This document shows, piece by piece, positions 17,797 through 27,012 of a stretch of DNA of 64,000 bases. Position 1 is the stretch's first letter. Each line of letters starts with the position of its first letter. A program made the position numbers and the translations under genes. The notes beneath the pieces were generated by a model. That model had not been told where the DNA came from. It searched no databases and was given only the letters and a program-made list of their open reading frames with translations. Origin of the DNA: JBGSKV01 sp041740975 (GTDB lineage Bacteria > Bdellovibrionota_B > Oligoflexia > Oligoflexales > JALZUQ01). Location of the stretch: NCBI GenBank assembly GCA_041740975.1, contig JBGSKV010000017.1:1-64000 (forward strand). Direction: 5' to 3'.

Positions 17797-18747
17797 ATGC
17801 CATCTCTAACCCAGCTAGAGTACATTGTCGCCGTCAGTAGGCTCCAGCATTTTGGCGACGCGGCGAAAGCATGCCACATTTCGCAACCCACTTTGAGCAT
17901 GCAAATTCACAAAGCTGAACAAGAATTAGGGGTACAGTTATTTGACCGAGATAAGAAACCTATCGAAGTAACCGCAAAAGGCATAGCGATTATTGAACAA
18001 GCCAAAGTTATACTTTATGAGACCGAGCGCCTACAACAGATCAGTAAAAAAAATGCAATGGTGGTTTCAGGAACATTTCGACTGGGAGTGATCCCGACTC
18101 TTGCTCCATACATAGTCCCCAGTTTCATCGGCCCGTTTGCCAAGTCATTTCCATTGGTCGAACTGAACATTGATGAAATGAAGACCCAAAATATCATTGC
18201 TGCATTACATTCACGTCATCTCGATGGCGGCGTACTGGCTACTCCACTTTTTGAAAAAGACCTGAAAGAGCGCGTACTGTTTTATGAACCGTTTTACCTA
18301 TATGCACGCGAGAACGATACACTCCTACAAAAAAAGCAAATTGACGGCGCAAGTTTGAATGTTAATGAAATGTGGTTGTTGCAAGATGGCCACTGCTTTC
18401 GCAATCAAGTTGTCAATTATTGTTCGGTCAAAAAAACTAAAGGTTCATTGGCAGAAAATGTCAGGTTCGAAAGCGGCAACTTTGAGACTCTACGAAACTT
18501 GGTAAGGTCCAGTGGCGGCCACACACTATTGCCCCTTCTTTTTATCAAAACTTTGCCTCTTGCAGAGCAAAAGACCATGGTGCGCTCATTTCAGGATCCG
18601 ATTCCGACTCGAGAAGTGAGTCTCATTCATAGGCACAACCCCCTTAAGATTGAAATCATTGAAGCTATTGAAAAAGTTCTGAAGCTCGCTCTGCCAACTG
18701 AATTACAGAATCTAGAAAAGAAAAATATAGATGTTTTAAAAATCTAG
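17797..18747 (+). CDS. oxyR: Peroxide-sensing LysR-type regulator OxyR
   Basis: 316 residues. The N-terminal LysR winged helix (about 3-60) contains HISQPTLSMQIHKAEQELG. The effector domain carries the OxyR redox loop LQDGHCFRNQVVNYC with Cys200 and Cys209 spaced exactly as Cys199/Cys208 of E. coli OxyR, which oxidise to a disulfide. This separates it from generic LysR proteins. It is divergent from ahpC-ahpD, its presumed target. The ATG has only a modest RBS (GGAAG). Confidence 0.93.
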   Translation: MPSLTQLEYIVAVSRLQHFGDAAKACHISQPTLSMQIHKAEQELGVQLFDRDKKPIEVTAKGIAIIEQAKVILYETERLQQISKKNAMVVSGTFRLGVIPTLAPYIVPSFIGPFAKSFPLVELNIDEMKTQNIIAALHSRHLDGGVLATPLFEKDLKERVLFYEPFYLYARENDTLLQKKQIDGASLNVNEMWLLQDGHCFRNQVVNYCSVKKTKGSLAENVRFESGNFETLRNLVRSSGGHTLLPLLFIKTLPLAEQKTMVRSFQDPIPTREVSLIHRHNPLKIEIIEAIEKVLKLALPTELQNLEKKNIDVLKI

Positions 18748-18870
18748 GTTAAATAACAAATTACCCCGAAAAGCGTAGTCATTTGAAATTTCCAATCTGT
18801 TCCCTGCAGCAGATATGTTTGGCTATGGTACAATGGAACTACCCCCCACTCACATAATCTAGGTGACTTG

Positions 18871-19830
18871 ATGAAAAAATTACTTTTCATTCTTTTGGTT
18901 TTTCAAGCCAGCTCGTCTTTAGCAGACGATGTTGATCTCACCATACCTGATTTGCGAAAGCTGAGGCCGATGAATGGTATCAATCCGGCAATATATGCAA
19001 AATTTTGGGATAAATGGGAGTTGGTCACCACTCGCTACCGTGGGGACAACGGTGAGCAACGGTTTATATATGCCAACGACATTGCTATGGATGCGATGAA
19101 AAGCGGATCTCTTGATTTTCCAGATGGCTCTGTCTTTGGCAAAGTTGCTTTTGTTGCCGAAGAAGATCCGCACTTTCCGAATAGCTATGAACCCATCGAC
19201 TTTATTCGACTGCAGATCATGGTGAAGGACAGCAAAAAATTTCGAAAAATGGATGGCTGGAGTTATTGGTTATACGTCGATGGTACCGAAGCGAAAACGT
19301 CTGATGATATTGCCAATGCTGAAGCCTGCCATGCCTGCCATACTCTCGTTAAAGACCGTGACTTTATTTTTGCCGTGCCTTCATTTATTGGAGACAACGC
19401 CAACCGGTATCTTAAAGCCGGCCACAAGTTTGAAGATCGCTTTCGTAAGCGAAAAAAGAAAGATCTCAATGAATTTGAAAAGAAAGTTTTGGCACTTCTA
19501 CCCCAAAAAACCGATAAAGTTCGCTCGCTTAGAATGCGCCTCTTCTCGGGATCTTTGCACGAAAGCATTGGCCCCCTTTCCACATACTCAAAAGATAACT
19601 CGGCTTTTCTTTTGGTGGACCCCCTCAAGAAGAGATTCTTGACGGTTCAGTCTATGAAGCCAACCGAGGATTGCAAAAAAAGAACGCTAGTGTTAATGGA
19701 TCAGAAACGAGTCTCAAAAAAATCTGGAAAGAAAAAAGCTGTTCGCTATGTCAAGCACGGCATCGTGTGTGATGGAAAAAATAAATGGGTGAAAAGCGTC
19801 GAAATGCCAGAGGATATGCTGAACTTGTAG
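18871..19830 (+). CDS. Cytochrome P460 family exported haem protein
   Basis: 319 residues with signal peptide (LLFILLVFQASSSLAD). The domain shows GWSYWLYVDG followed by the haem c motif CHACH (Cys153, Cys156, His157), typical of cytochrome P460/cytochrome c'-beta proteins of the periplasm, some of which oxidise hydroxylamine or bind NO. A Lys/Arg-rich C-terminal extension of about 120 residues is not part of the core family. RBS AGGTGA before ATG 18871. It overlaps the next gene by 46 bases. Whether the P460 cross-link Lys is present cannot be judged by eye. Confidence 0.8.
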   Translation: MKKLLFILLVFQASSSLADDVDLTIPDLRKLRPMNGINPAIYAKFWDKWELVTTRYRGDNGEQRFIYANDIAMDAMKSGSLDFPDGSVFGKVAFVAEEDPHFPNSYEPIDFIRLQIMVKDSKKFRKMDGWSYWLYVDGTEAKTSDDIANAEACHACHTLVKDRDFIFAVPSFIGDNANRYLKAGHKFEDRFRKRKKKDLNEFEKKVLALLPQKTDKVRSLRMRLFSGSLHESIGPLSTYSKDNSAFLLVDPLKKRFLTVQSMKPTEDCKKRTLVLMDQKRVSKKSGKKKAVRYVKHGIVCDGKNKWVKSVEMPEDMLNL

Positions 19831-20843
19831 TTGGTGATGAACTGGCTCAGGCGAGTTCAACAATTTTGCCGACTAAAAGCATCGGTCTTTTTACACACAT
19901 TCGATCCCAGAAGTGGCTACATCGCGGCATTTTTGCATCATTGTGCCTTGCCACCATCATGTTAGTCCGCAATCCCCCTTTAGTACTTATTTTCGGAACC
20001 TTGATTGGCTTAACGTTGGCCAATCCGGAACCTAAGCTCAGCAAAAAAATTGCCAATTTCCTTTTGGGGCTCTCCATCGCCGGCATCGGCTTAGGAGTAT
20101 CGCTTGCATCGGTTGTAAGTTCATTGCACCATGCTTGGATGATAGCTGCTATGATTGGCATCACGCTATTATTAGGCGCTTTGGTCGCACGTATACTGAA
20201 CTTAGAGACCAAATCCGCCTTACTCATCTCTTGTGGAACGGCAATATGCGGGGGTTCTGCAATCATGGCGACATCTAAGGCCATAGATGCATCGGAAGAC
20301 GAAACTATCGTTTCCCTTGCAACCATATTCCTTTTGAATGCGATTGCGCTCGTCTGCCTCCCCCTTATCGGACAACACTTGGGACTCAGTCAGAACGTAT
20401 TCGGTACCTGGGCAGCGCTAGCGATTCACGACACCGGTTCTGTCATGGCGGCAACTATGGATTACGGTGCTTCGGCTCTTGAAAAAGGAACCGCCGTCAA
20501 AGTGCTTCGCGCACTATTCATTGTGCCACTTGTTGTTGGGATTAGTCTTAGCTTAACCAATAGAAAGGATTCAACTTCGCGTTTCGGGGTCTTTTCGAAA
20601 CTTCCTTGGTTTATTCCAGCTTTCTTTGTTGCCGTTGGACTTGCCAATTTCTTTCCAGTTGTCCAAAGTCAAAGCACGATCTTAATGCAAGTTTCCAAAA
20701 TTTGCATGCTCGCCGCACTTCTACTTATGGGGACATCATTTAACATCAAAAGTTTTCAGGCCGTGGGGATAAAGGCATTTGTGGCCGGGGTTTGCATTTG
20801 GATTCCCGTGGCTATTATTTCTTTTTTTGCAGCCACACTCTAA
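19785..20843 (+). CDS. YeiH/UPF0324-family membrane protein (putative sulfate exporter)
   Basis: About ten hydrophobic segments. Family hallmarks are ISCGTAICGGSAIMA near residue 148-162 and the IHDTGSVMAA motif near 213-222, matching PF03601. These proteins are annotated as putative sulfate or sulfonate exporters; experimental support is thin. The listed ATG lies inside the P460 gene. A TTG at 19866 preceded by AGGCGAG would remove 27 non-hydrophobic residues and is a plausible alternative start. The overlap couples it to the cytochrome P460 gene. Confidence 0.85.
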   Translation: MGEKRRNARGYAELVVGDELAQASSTILPTKSIGLFTHIRSQKWLHRGIFASLCLATIMLVRNPPLVLIFGTLIGLTLANPEPKLSKKIANFLLGLSIAGIGLGVSLASVVSSLHHAWMIAAMIGITLLLGALVARILNLETKSALLISCGTAICGGSAIMATSKAIDASEDETIVSLATIFLLNAIALVCLPLIGQHLGLSQNVFGTWAALAIHDTGSVMAATMDYGASALEKGTAVKVLRALFIVPLVVGISLSLTNRKDSTSRFGVFSKLPWFIPAFFVAVGLANFFPVVQSQSTILMQVSKICMLAALLLMGTSFNIKSFQAVGIKAFVAGVCIWIPVAIISFFAATL

Positions 20844-20849
20844 ATCACG

Positions 20850-22070
20850 TCACTCGACGGTGTAGCGATACTGTAAATATCCACCATTCGGAAATTTATG
20901 AGACTGTGGAGGTTCTAGCAAATAGTAGCCTGTTAACAAACTTGCCTTAGCTCCTGCATTGAGAAGCGGCGATGCCAGGTTGAGGACATTGTAAAAATCA
21001 TCAGGGGAAACGGTTGAAATGTTCGGAATTGAGGATGTATGACTTATCCCAGCGATTCCATAGATTCGATTGGTGACAACTGATCCTCCCTTGGGGAGAA
21101 CAATATTGCCAAATCTTTGAATACTCGCAACGCCATACTCAGTGCCCGCCAAATTGCAACTTGAAAAAAAGATCTGCGCCTTGGAAGCAAAGTGACTTTT
21201 CAGAGGTTCCAAGACCCATCCGAACTGAGCCAGCGGGATTTTCGAACCTTGGCTACTATTGGCAGAAACGAAAATGAAGCCAGGTTCTCCGTGACTGGAC
21301 ACAATAAGTTTCCTGATTTTCCTGCCACCCAATCCTTCCGAAAACTTAGAGACCGCGACGCGTTGACGCTCAAGATCGTTCGACATCCCGCTTAAATCAA
21401 TGGCCAGTATTTTACCCCGGCCCTCCTTTACAAGTTCTTTGATCATTCCATCAGCGACGATACTTGCAGCCCCACCCTGGTGACTTGTGAAGGCTAATTC
21501 CGAAGTTTTAAAAATGACAATCACCTCATTCGCTGCAAGAGGTGAAATATCTGTCTCATCTACCAATGGATCCCCGTAAGACAAGCCAAAGGCGTCGAGA
21601 ATTTCCCCACCTAAACCAAACGAAAGGAGGAAAATCGCGTTAGAATAAAATTTTGATATTCCGTTTGCCGCCATAAGCTTGGACGCGAGAACTAGGTTCT
21701 TCTGACCTTCTTTAAAACCGTGGGATTTGGCAATGATGCCAAACGACGCCATGACATCAGCGCTTGCATCTATGAGATAGGGAGTCAGCTCACTGTATTT
21801 TCTTTTCTTCAACTCTTGAACAGGATTAAGACGCAGGCGGCCACGAGACATCAAATGAATCTCGGCACCCTGTTCGATTTCGGACCTGAGTAGCTTCGAA
21901 ATAAGAAAACCCTTCCAAGTTGGTAACTTTTCTAATTCACTTTGAAAGACATCCCAGTTGTAGTGAGTGTCGAGTTGGCTACATTCCGACGATTTTGCAT
22001 AGAGATTGGAACACAAGAAAAATGTGCCTAGTGCTAGTACGATCCTGAACATTGTACTCACTTGAATCAT
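20850..22070 (-). CDS. Exported protein with caspase/DUF4347-like His-Cys pair
   Basis: 406 residues: signal peptide (IVLALGTFFLCSNLYA), a helical region, then an alpha/beta domain with strand-loop motifs LIVSSHGEPGF (His near 257) and IFFSSCNLAGTEYG (Cys near 304). That order of His-Gly and Cys-Asn matches DUF4347 and the clan CD (caspase-like) peptidase fold, where they form the catalytic dyad. AGGA lies eight bases before the listed ATG; an ATG six codons further in is the alternative. Seven bases from the convergent yeiH-like gene. Peptidase activity and substrate are inference. Confidence 0.6.
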   Translation of the reverse strand: MIQVSTMFRIVLALGTFFLCSNLYAKSSECSQLDTHYNWDVFQSELEKLPTWKGFLISKLLRSEIEQGAEIHLMSRGRLRLNPVQELKKRKYSELTPYLIDASADVMASFGIIAKSHGFKEGQKNLVLASKLMAANGISKFYSNAIFLLSFGLGGEILDAFGLSYGDPLVDETDISPLAANEVIVIFKTSELAFTSHQGGAASIVADGMIKELVKEGRGKILAIDLSGMSNDLERQRVAVSKFSEGLGGRKIRKLIVSSHGEPGFIFVSANSSQGSKIPLAQFGWVLEPLKSHFASKAQIFFSSCNLAGTEYGVASIQRFGNIVLPKGGSVVTNRIYGIAGISHTSSIPNISTVSPDDFYNVLNLASPLLNAGAKASLLTGYYLLEPPQSHKFPNGGYLQYRYTVE

Positions 22071-22127
22071 CTGCAGAATCCTAAGATTGGATTCTTCATT
22101 ATATCATAAAGATTTTCGCTGGAGCAC

Positions 22128-23075
22128 TTACAGGCAACGTGACTGCTCAATAGCTTTCTGGGGATGGGTGTAGGCAACCGATCGTTTTAATTGTTTGATG
22201 GTCCTATTGATACTCGCCCGAATTTGCTGGTTCATTGTCACTTGCAAATACTCTGGCAAATCCTCATCATCATCCAACCATAATCTGGAAATACCCATCA
22301 AACTATCGAGCATATCGGTGTTTTTTAAACCTTCTATGGTGGCGGGGAATTTACGATTGATCTCAGAAGTGTATTCATTAAATCCTTGCATCATGTCTCT
22401 CGGCATACTTGCAGGCATAAAGTAATTGATGCGGTAGTGATTGCCCATGGCATCGATGGAATACTCTTTGTCTGTCGTAAAATCCTGTTGGACGACCCGT
22501 ACAGAAATTTTGAGCTGTTTGTATGGCGTTTTCTCCAGAAACTGAGCGTTGTCGACGAACATGGTTTCCTTTAGTAACTTTTCAAAGAGATATGTTCGAA
22601 GTAGGTTTTCTCCTCGCAGTTTTCGAATATACCAACCATTGCCGTTTTTACACTTTTGCAGAACCGCTTCACTCTCTTCTGTTCCCTTCAGAATTCGAAT
22701 AAAAAGCGGCGCGGGGATGGCTAGTTTTATGTCGTAACCTAATTTTAGACTTTGACCGATTTGCCCTTGGTCCTGTCGGAATCCATCCGCATCGCCAATA
22801 GGCACATCGGAAGCTATCTGCAAACCACCTTTAGGTATTGCAAAATCTGTCGTGGCATTCAAAAGCTGGCTATATGAGGTGAACGGTTTTGGCTTTAAAG
22901 AATGGCTTTTCTTTCGAGTTAGAGCTTTCCCATTCTGGCCTGTCACAATTTTTAATTTTTCGAACTTTATGGAAACCGGCTGAGATTTAGGATCAGGTTC
23001 TTGGTCGAACTGAATGTAAAGTCCCCCATAAAGCAGCAAATGAATAGCGATTGAAAAGCTTAATGCCAAGTACAT
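22128..23075 (-). CDS. Inner-membrane-anchored protein, TonB-like N-terminus
   Basis: 315 residues. One N-terminal transmembrane helix (LALSFSIAIHLLLYGGLYI) with the SIAIHLLL pattern common in TonB-like and AgmX-like proteins, then a basic/proline stretch and a long periplasmic region without the TonB C-terminal domain I would expect. Two cysteines (KCKNGNG, and SRCL at the C-terminus). I start at ATG 23075; a TTG directly upstream is in frame. Function unknown; its neighbours on this strand are also exported. Confidence 0.65.
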   Translation of the reverse strand: MYLALSFSIAIHLLLYGGLYIQFDQEPDPKSQPVSIKFEKLKIVTGQNGKALTRKKSHSLKPKPFTSYSQLLNATTDFAIPKGGLQIASDVPIGDADGFRQDQGQIGQSLKLGYDIKLAIPAPLFIRILKGTEESEAVLQKCKNGNGWYIRKLRGENLLRTYLFEKLLKETMFVDNAQFLEKTPYKQLKISVRVVQQDFTTDKEYSIDAMGNHYRINYFMPASMPRDMMQGFNEYTSEINRKFPATIEGLKNTDMLDSLMGISRLWLDDDEDLPEYLQVTMNQQIRASINRTIKQLKRSVAYTHPQKAIEQSRCL

Positions 23076-23150
23076 CAAACGGCCACTTTAGATTGGTCTA
23101 TCTAAAGCATAAGTCTAGCCATATAAGGATTCGATGAACAAATCGAGAAT

Positions 23151-23170
23151 GCGGCGTCTAAAGACGCCGC
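23151..23170 (-). terminator. GC-rich hairpin after the lipoprotein gene at 23190
   Basis: GCGGCGTC (23151-23158) and GACGCCGC (23163-23170) form a perfect 8-bp stem with a four-base loop, 20 bp beyond the stop of the 23190 gene on the minus strand. The following T-run is poor. Confidence 0.55.
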
Positions 23171-23189
23171 AACAAACTAATTAATGCCA

Positions 23190-24206
23190 TCATTTCTTTG
23201 TGTCGATTTTCTTACCGAGAATAGCCCAAAGATTTTCGCCGATGTTGCCAGTCATGCCGAGCTGAAACTTATATCGAGTTTCGCCCGACGGATCTGGCAT
23301 AAATTGCGCGTTTGTAATCAAATCCAAGTAAAGAAAGCCGTATTCTGAAATGGGCTGGTCTGATAAAAAGTTAAGTGTCACCCTGCCATCCTTAACCGAA
23401 GCTTTCGTCTCTACTTTAGGGTATTTCTGGTTGTCTGTGGCCAAAAACATCAGACTGACTTCTTCAATTTTTGCATCTTCCGGCTTGCTAGCTGAGCTAG
23501 AACGATTTGGTTCAGAGTAATAAGAACTTTCCCAAGCTTTCTGAGCGATGTTTTCTAGTTTAAGTTGAAGGCTATGGTGCCACTTACCGTTCTTCTGAGA
23601 TTTTTGGTAAGAGATGACGATGACTTCCGGTGAAACGATCATTCTATTTCTGTCTTCTTTACCATACGCACATGGAATGGCAGTTAGCCCTTTGAAAAGA
23701 CTTTTAGAATGACTAGCTTGAAATCCCACCACTGGAAAAGACGCACCGAATCCGACCAAAAATGTGCCTTCGGATTTTGCCTTGATGGCGACTTCCATAT
23801 CTTGGATGACACCCATGATTGGCTTTTGAAAATCGTACAAGCCGGATGGCCTCCCACCACTAATGAAGTCAGGATATGCAAGCGCCTTTCCTTCGCGTTC
23901 TTTCAACATAAAATCTTTAAAGCTTGCAATATATTTCAAAGCGATATCAGCATTCACGGCCACTATATCTTGGCTGATAGATTCCAAAATTCTTTTTCTA
24001 GCTACCCATTCTTTGCGGCCCTCAGGGTCGTCGTAGTCTCTAAAAGGAACTTGTTTCGCAGCTGCAAAATCTTCCAATGCTTTTTCGATATTTTGCACCG
24101 GGTTAGCGGCTACTGATACGACCTTAGCGTCGCTTCCCGTGGTGGTTTTACAACCCAACGTTAAAAAGCCAACAGACATACAAAGAATGAAATATTTAGT
24201 CATCAT
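23190..24206 (-). CDS. Lipoprotein of unknown function
   Basis: 338 residues with a lipobox LGC (Cys19) after MMTKYFILCMSVGFLT. The mature part starts with a helical segment (about 35-110) and continues as a mixed alpha/beta region. No recognised domain. GGAAG lies seven bases before the first of two adjacent ATGs. A stable hairpin follows the stop, so it is probably a separate transcription unit from the gene at 22128. Confidence 0.72.
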   Translation of the reverse strand: MMTKYFILCMSVGFLTLGCKTTTGSDAKVVSVAANPVQNIEKALEDFAAAKQVPFRDYDDPEGRKEWVARKRILESISQDIVAVNADIALKYIASFKDFMLKEREGKALAYPDFISGGRPSGLYDFQKPIMGVIQDMEVAIKAKSEGTFLVGFGASFPVVGFQASHSKSLFKGLTAIPCAYGKEDRNRMIVSPEVIVISYQKSQKNGKWHHSLQLKLENIAQKAWESSYYSEPNRSSSASKPEDAKIEEVSLMFLATDNQKYPKVETKASVKDGRVTLNFLSDQPISEYGFLYLDLITNAQFMPDPSGETRYKFQLGMTGNIGENLWAILGKKIDTKK

Positions 24207-24327
24207 TTATCACTTCCCATATTATTCGAGCTTAGCGTTTAATATAGAACATAACAGCAAACTATGACCTATTCCACAATTGAGTGATAAAACCTTCTAG
24301 GGAGGCCAAGTTCAAATTAGAATCTGA

Positions 24328-25356
24328 TCAAAATTCAAAAGAACGAATGCGAATATCACCGTCTAAGGCCAAAATTCGGCTAGCACCTTTGACGACGACC
24401 GTCATGACTTTTCCCTGCCGAGAACTGATGCGTACACCTGCAGGAGGAACCCAAGTTTTTGCAACCTTTTCAGAAAAGAACTCCATGGTGAAACCTCGTA
24501 ATTCGAGATCAGCGCCACCATACAAAGTATTCAAAAACCTGACGTCCGTTGCAAATGTTCGGTAACGCCAACGGTCAGATGTATTGGCAAGAACATGAAC
24601 TTTTTGCGCCGAAGCAAGCGTTGATAGGCCTTCGGGATCGATTTCATCAAAACTGACTCGCTCGGCTTTAAAAAGTTCCAATGCGTCATTTTCAAAGGCC
24701 GAGTTTAAGGCGATGTAAACATAATCAGTTCGTTCAGACTTTTGAAAAAAGATCCGAACACCTTGACGCTCCATAATCTTATCGATCTCACTTTCATAGG
24801 AGCTATTTGGCTTTGGCATAAATCGGTACAATGATAATTTCATTTCGTCCCAAAGTTGATCTCGAAGTGCCGAGGAAGTCCCCGTCATGTTATGGACAAC
24901 CTGATCTATAAAATTCCTATAGAAAGCCTTCATATCAGCTTTATTATCGAGACTCATTGCCGTCAAAATCATTAATGACATCAGATCAGGCGATCCCCAT
25001 ATGAGCCGTGCAGCCTGGACGTCTAATGGTGCGCTGCGCGAAAGTTCTCGTTTGCCAAAATCAGCACTCAACGCCCGAGAAAAATAATCTTGGTACCACA
25101 CCAAGGTACTTCCTGGATGGGGTTGCAGAAGCCTTTTGCCTTCCAATATATTCAAGATTTCTTCAGTTGTACCCTCAATTTTTTTTACTTCCGCTCTTTC
25201 CGCATTCCAACGTTTCACATATCTAATTTTTTCGACAAGTTCCTGAACAGATTTTTCAGTTCCACTAAAAACATGCAGACAACTCTCTGCGACAGCATCA
25301 GAAGATTGGAAATTAAAAAATGAAATTAAGCTGAAAATGATAAGTAACGGTCTCAT
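24328..25356 (-). CDS. Exported protein of unknown function
   Basis: 342 residues. Signal peptide MRPLLIIFSLISFFNFQSSDAVA, cleavage near residue 24, mature part largely helical with one cysteine near its start (SCLHVF). GGGGG five bases before ATG 25356 decides the start over an upstream TTG. No family recognised. It is the most upstream of four exported-protein genes in a row on this strand (20.85-25.36 kb), each with its own gap, so co-regulation is possible but not shown. Confidence 0.7.
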   Translation of the reverse strand: MRPLLIIFSLISFFNFQSSDAVAESCLHVFSGTEKSVQELVEKIRYVKRWNAERAEVKKIEGTTEEILNILEGKRLLQPHPGSTLVWYQDYFSRALSADFGKRELSRSAPLDVQAARLIWGSPDLMSLMILTAMSLDNKADMKAFYRNFIDQVVHNMTGTSSALRDQLWDEMKLSLYRFMPKPNSSYESEIDKIMERQGVRIFFQKSERTDYVYIALNSAFENDALELFKAERVSFDEIDPEGLSTLASAQKVHVLANTSDRWRYRTFATDVRFLNTLYGGADLELRGFTMEFFSEKVAKTWVPPAGVRISSRQGKVMTVVVKGASRILALDGDIRIRSFEF

Positions 25357-25527
25357 TGAACCCCCGTTAGAAGCAAGCTTAAGTAACACATATGGACAGG
25401 TGTCGCAAACAGCATCGCCCGTCAGAAAGACCCTGAATCTCTCGAGAGTTACGGACGTTTTTCCACTGAATGCAAATATCTAATTTGCGGGAGAATAAAT
25501 ATTTGGATGGTTTTTCCGGCGAAATTT

Positions 25528-25547
25528 GATCGATTTCAAAATCGATC
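25528..25547. repeat. 20-bp inverted repeat
   Basis: Perfect 9-bp arms with a two-base centre. It could be an operator; there is no T-run to make it a terminator. Confidence 0.6.
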
Positions 25548-25602
25548 TCCTATTTTCATTAACGCCTGAACTTCACACCTAGGAATATAGATTCATTTTT
25601 CA

Positions 25603-25635
25603 ATGTCGAAATTATGTCGAAATTATGTCGAAAGT
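25603..25635 (+). repeat. Three tandem 11-bp repeats
   Basis: Units start at 25603, 25614 and 25625; the first two are identical (ATGTCGAAATT), the third differs at its end. The 11-bp period is about one helical turn, as in arrays of regulator half-sites. They lie about 135 bp upstream of the VWA start. Confidence 0.65.
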
Positions 25636-25769
25636 TATGACTTCAGTAGATTTAACCTTTGTCAAAACACTCGTGATTCCAAATACCTATACAAAATGGG
25701 GATTGGAGTGAATATTGCACTTCTCAGAGACTGTGTACGTCTGTCTTGCCTATCCAAGGAGTATCTATT

Positions 25770-27011
25770 TTGAAAATCACCATAAAAAACGGCTGTGACT
25801 TCCGACCAAAAGACGGTGACTTTAGCACCACTACTCTGATCGAACTAAGTCCAAGCCAATCTGCAAAACGTATCCCTTCCAATATTGTTTTTCTTATCGA
25901 CAACTCAAGTTCGATGGGCGGAAGCAAGTGGAATACTGTTAAGGAGTCCGTCACGGAACTACTCGATTCGCTGTCCAACGACGACCGCGTGGCAGTGGTT
26001 TTATTCGACGCCAAAGCATCTACCCTTTTCCCCCTTGCCTCTCTGGCAGAGAACCGAGTCGCTATGAAAACGGCTCTACAGAAACTTGATAATCCTAGTG
26101 GCGTGACCAATTTGGAAGAAGGAATTAAAGAAGCTTTCAAAGTTTTCGAGGCTCGTTCTGACCAAGATAAAATCAAACGGGTTAATCACGTTATTCTTTT
26201 AACTGACGGATTTCCAACCGATCATCAAGGCTACCGAGTGAGTAATATGCAAGTATACGAAGGTCTTGTTCGCAATTCTGAATCGGTAACGCTGACCGGA
26301 ATCGGAATCGGCACAGCTGATGAATACGACTCCGAATTTATCGGCCGCATTTCTGATTTGGGACGCGGTGCTTACTACCACGCGAATGACTTGACCAAGT
26401 TTAAGATGGGACTTAGAGCGGAAATTCAACGCCTTCAGTCCGCCGTTGCCGGCGATTGTGTTTTGAAGTTTCGAAATGTTAGCGCCAAAATCATGCGCAT
26501 CGCGAAGGTTGCGCCCGAAATAGTCATATACGATGTTCCAGGAAACTCTGAAGAATTTGAAATCCCTACTGGTACTCTCACTAAAGATCTAACAGCTTTT
26601 CTTGTCCAGACTCTCACAACAGGTGATGGCAGCGTTGGAACGGAGTTGAAACTTTTTGAAGTGTTCGCCGAAGCCGACGGTGAAGCGACAGAAGTAGTCG
26701 AAGCGAAGATAATGACATCCGAAAAACAAGCGGATCTACTGCAATTAGATCCTGATACCTTTAGAGCGAACCAGGCCTTGCAAGTGAATCTTAATGGCGA
26801 ACAAATACGCTTAAGCCTTGCTGCAGGCAACAAAGAGAAAGCCACGCGGATTATTCAAAACACCGCTTTGATTTCTGGTCAGCTTGGCCAAAAGAATGTA
26901 ACCCGCGCTTTGACGCAACTTATCATCGATATCAAGGCTGGTAAATCCGGCGCCGATGAACTCGCTACGATTAAAGATGAATCCAAAAAAACCAGATTGT
27001 TGATTAGCTAA
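25770..27011 (+). CDS. VWA-domain protein
   Basis: 413 residues. A von Willebrand A domain spans about 30-215, with the MIDAS set DNSSS (near residue 43), Thr in GVTNLEEG (near 111) and Asp in LTDG (near 144), so metal-dependent partner binding is likely. The C-terminal half resembles the beta-rich extension in YfbK/TerY-type VWA proteins. No signal peptide. The TTG start is chosen because AAGGAG stands eight bases upstream. One base separates its stop from the start of a Ser/Thr kinase-FHA gene, strongly suggesting a joint function such as substrate or scaffold of the kinase. Confidence 0.85.
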   Translation: MKITIKNGCDFRPKDGDFSTTTLIELSPSQSAKRIPSNIVFLIDNSSSMGGSKWNTVKESVTELLDSLSNDDRVAVVLFDAKASTLFPLASLAENRVAMKTALQKLDNPSGVTNLEEGIKEAFKVFEARSDQDKIKRVNHVILLTDGFPTDHQGYRVSNMQVYEGLVRNSESVTLTGIGIGTADEYDSEFIGRISDLGRGAYYHANDLTKFKMGLRAEIQRLQSAVAGDCVLKFRNVSAKIMRIAKVAPEIVIYDVPGNSEEFEIPTGTLTKDLTAFLVQTLTTGDGSVGTELKLFEVFAEADGEATEVVEAKIMTSEKQADLLQLDPDTFRANQALQVNLNGEQIRLSLAAGNKEKATRIIQNTALISGQLGQKNVTRALTQLIIDIKAGKSGADELATIKDESKKTRLLIS

Positions 27012-27012
27012 C

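Larger units (their letters stand above)
25357..25769. other. 413-bp gene-free region with two repeat structures
   Basis: Divergent gap between the exported-protein gene and the VWA gene. Two signals stand out: a 20-bp dyad GATCGATTT-CA-AAATCGATC (25528-25547) and three tandem 11-bp units based on ATGTCGAAATT (25603-25635). No RNA gene seen. Confidence 0.6.
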
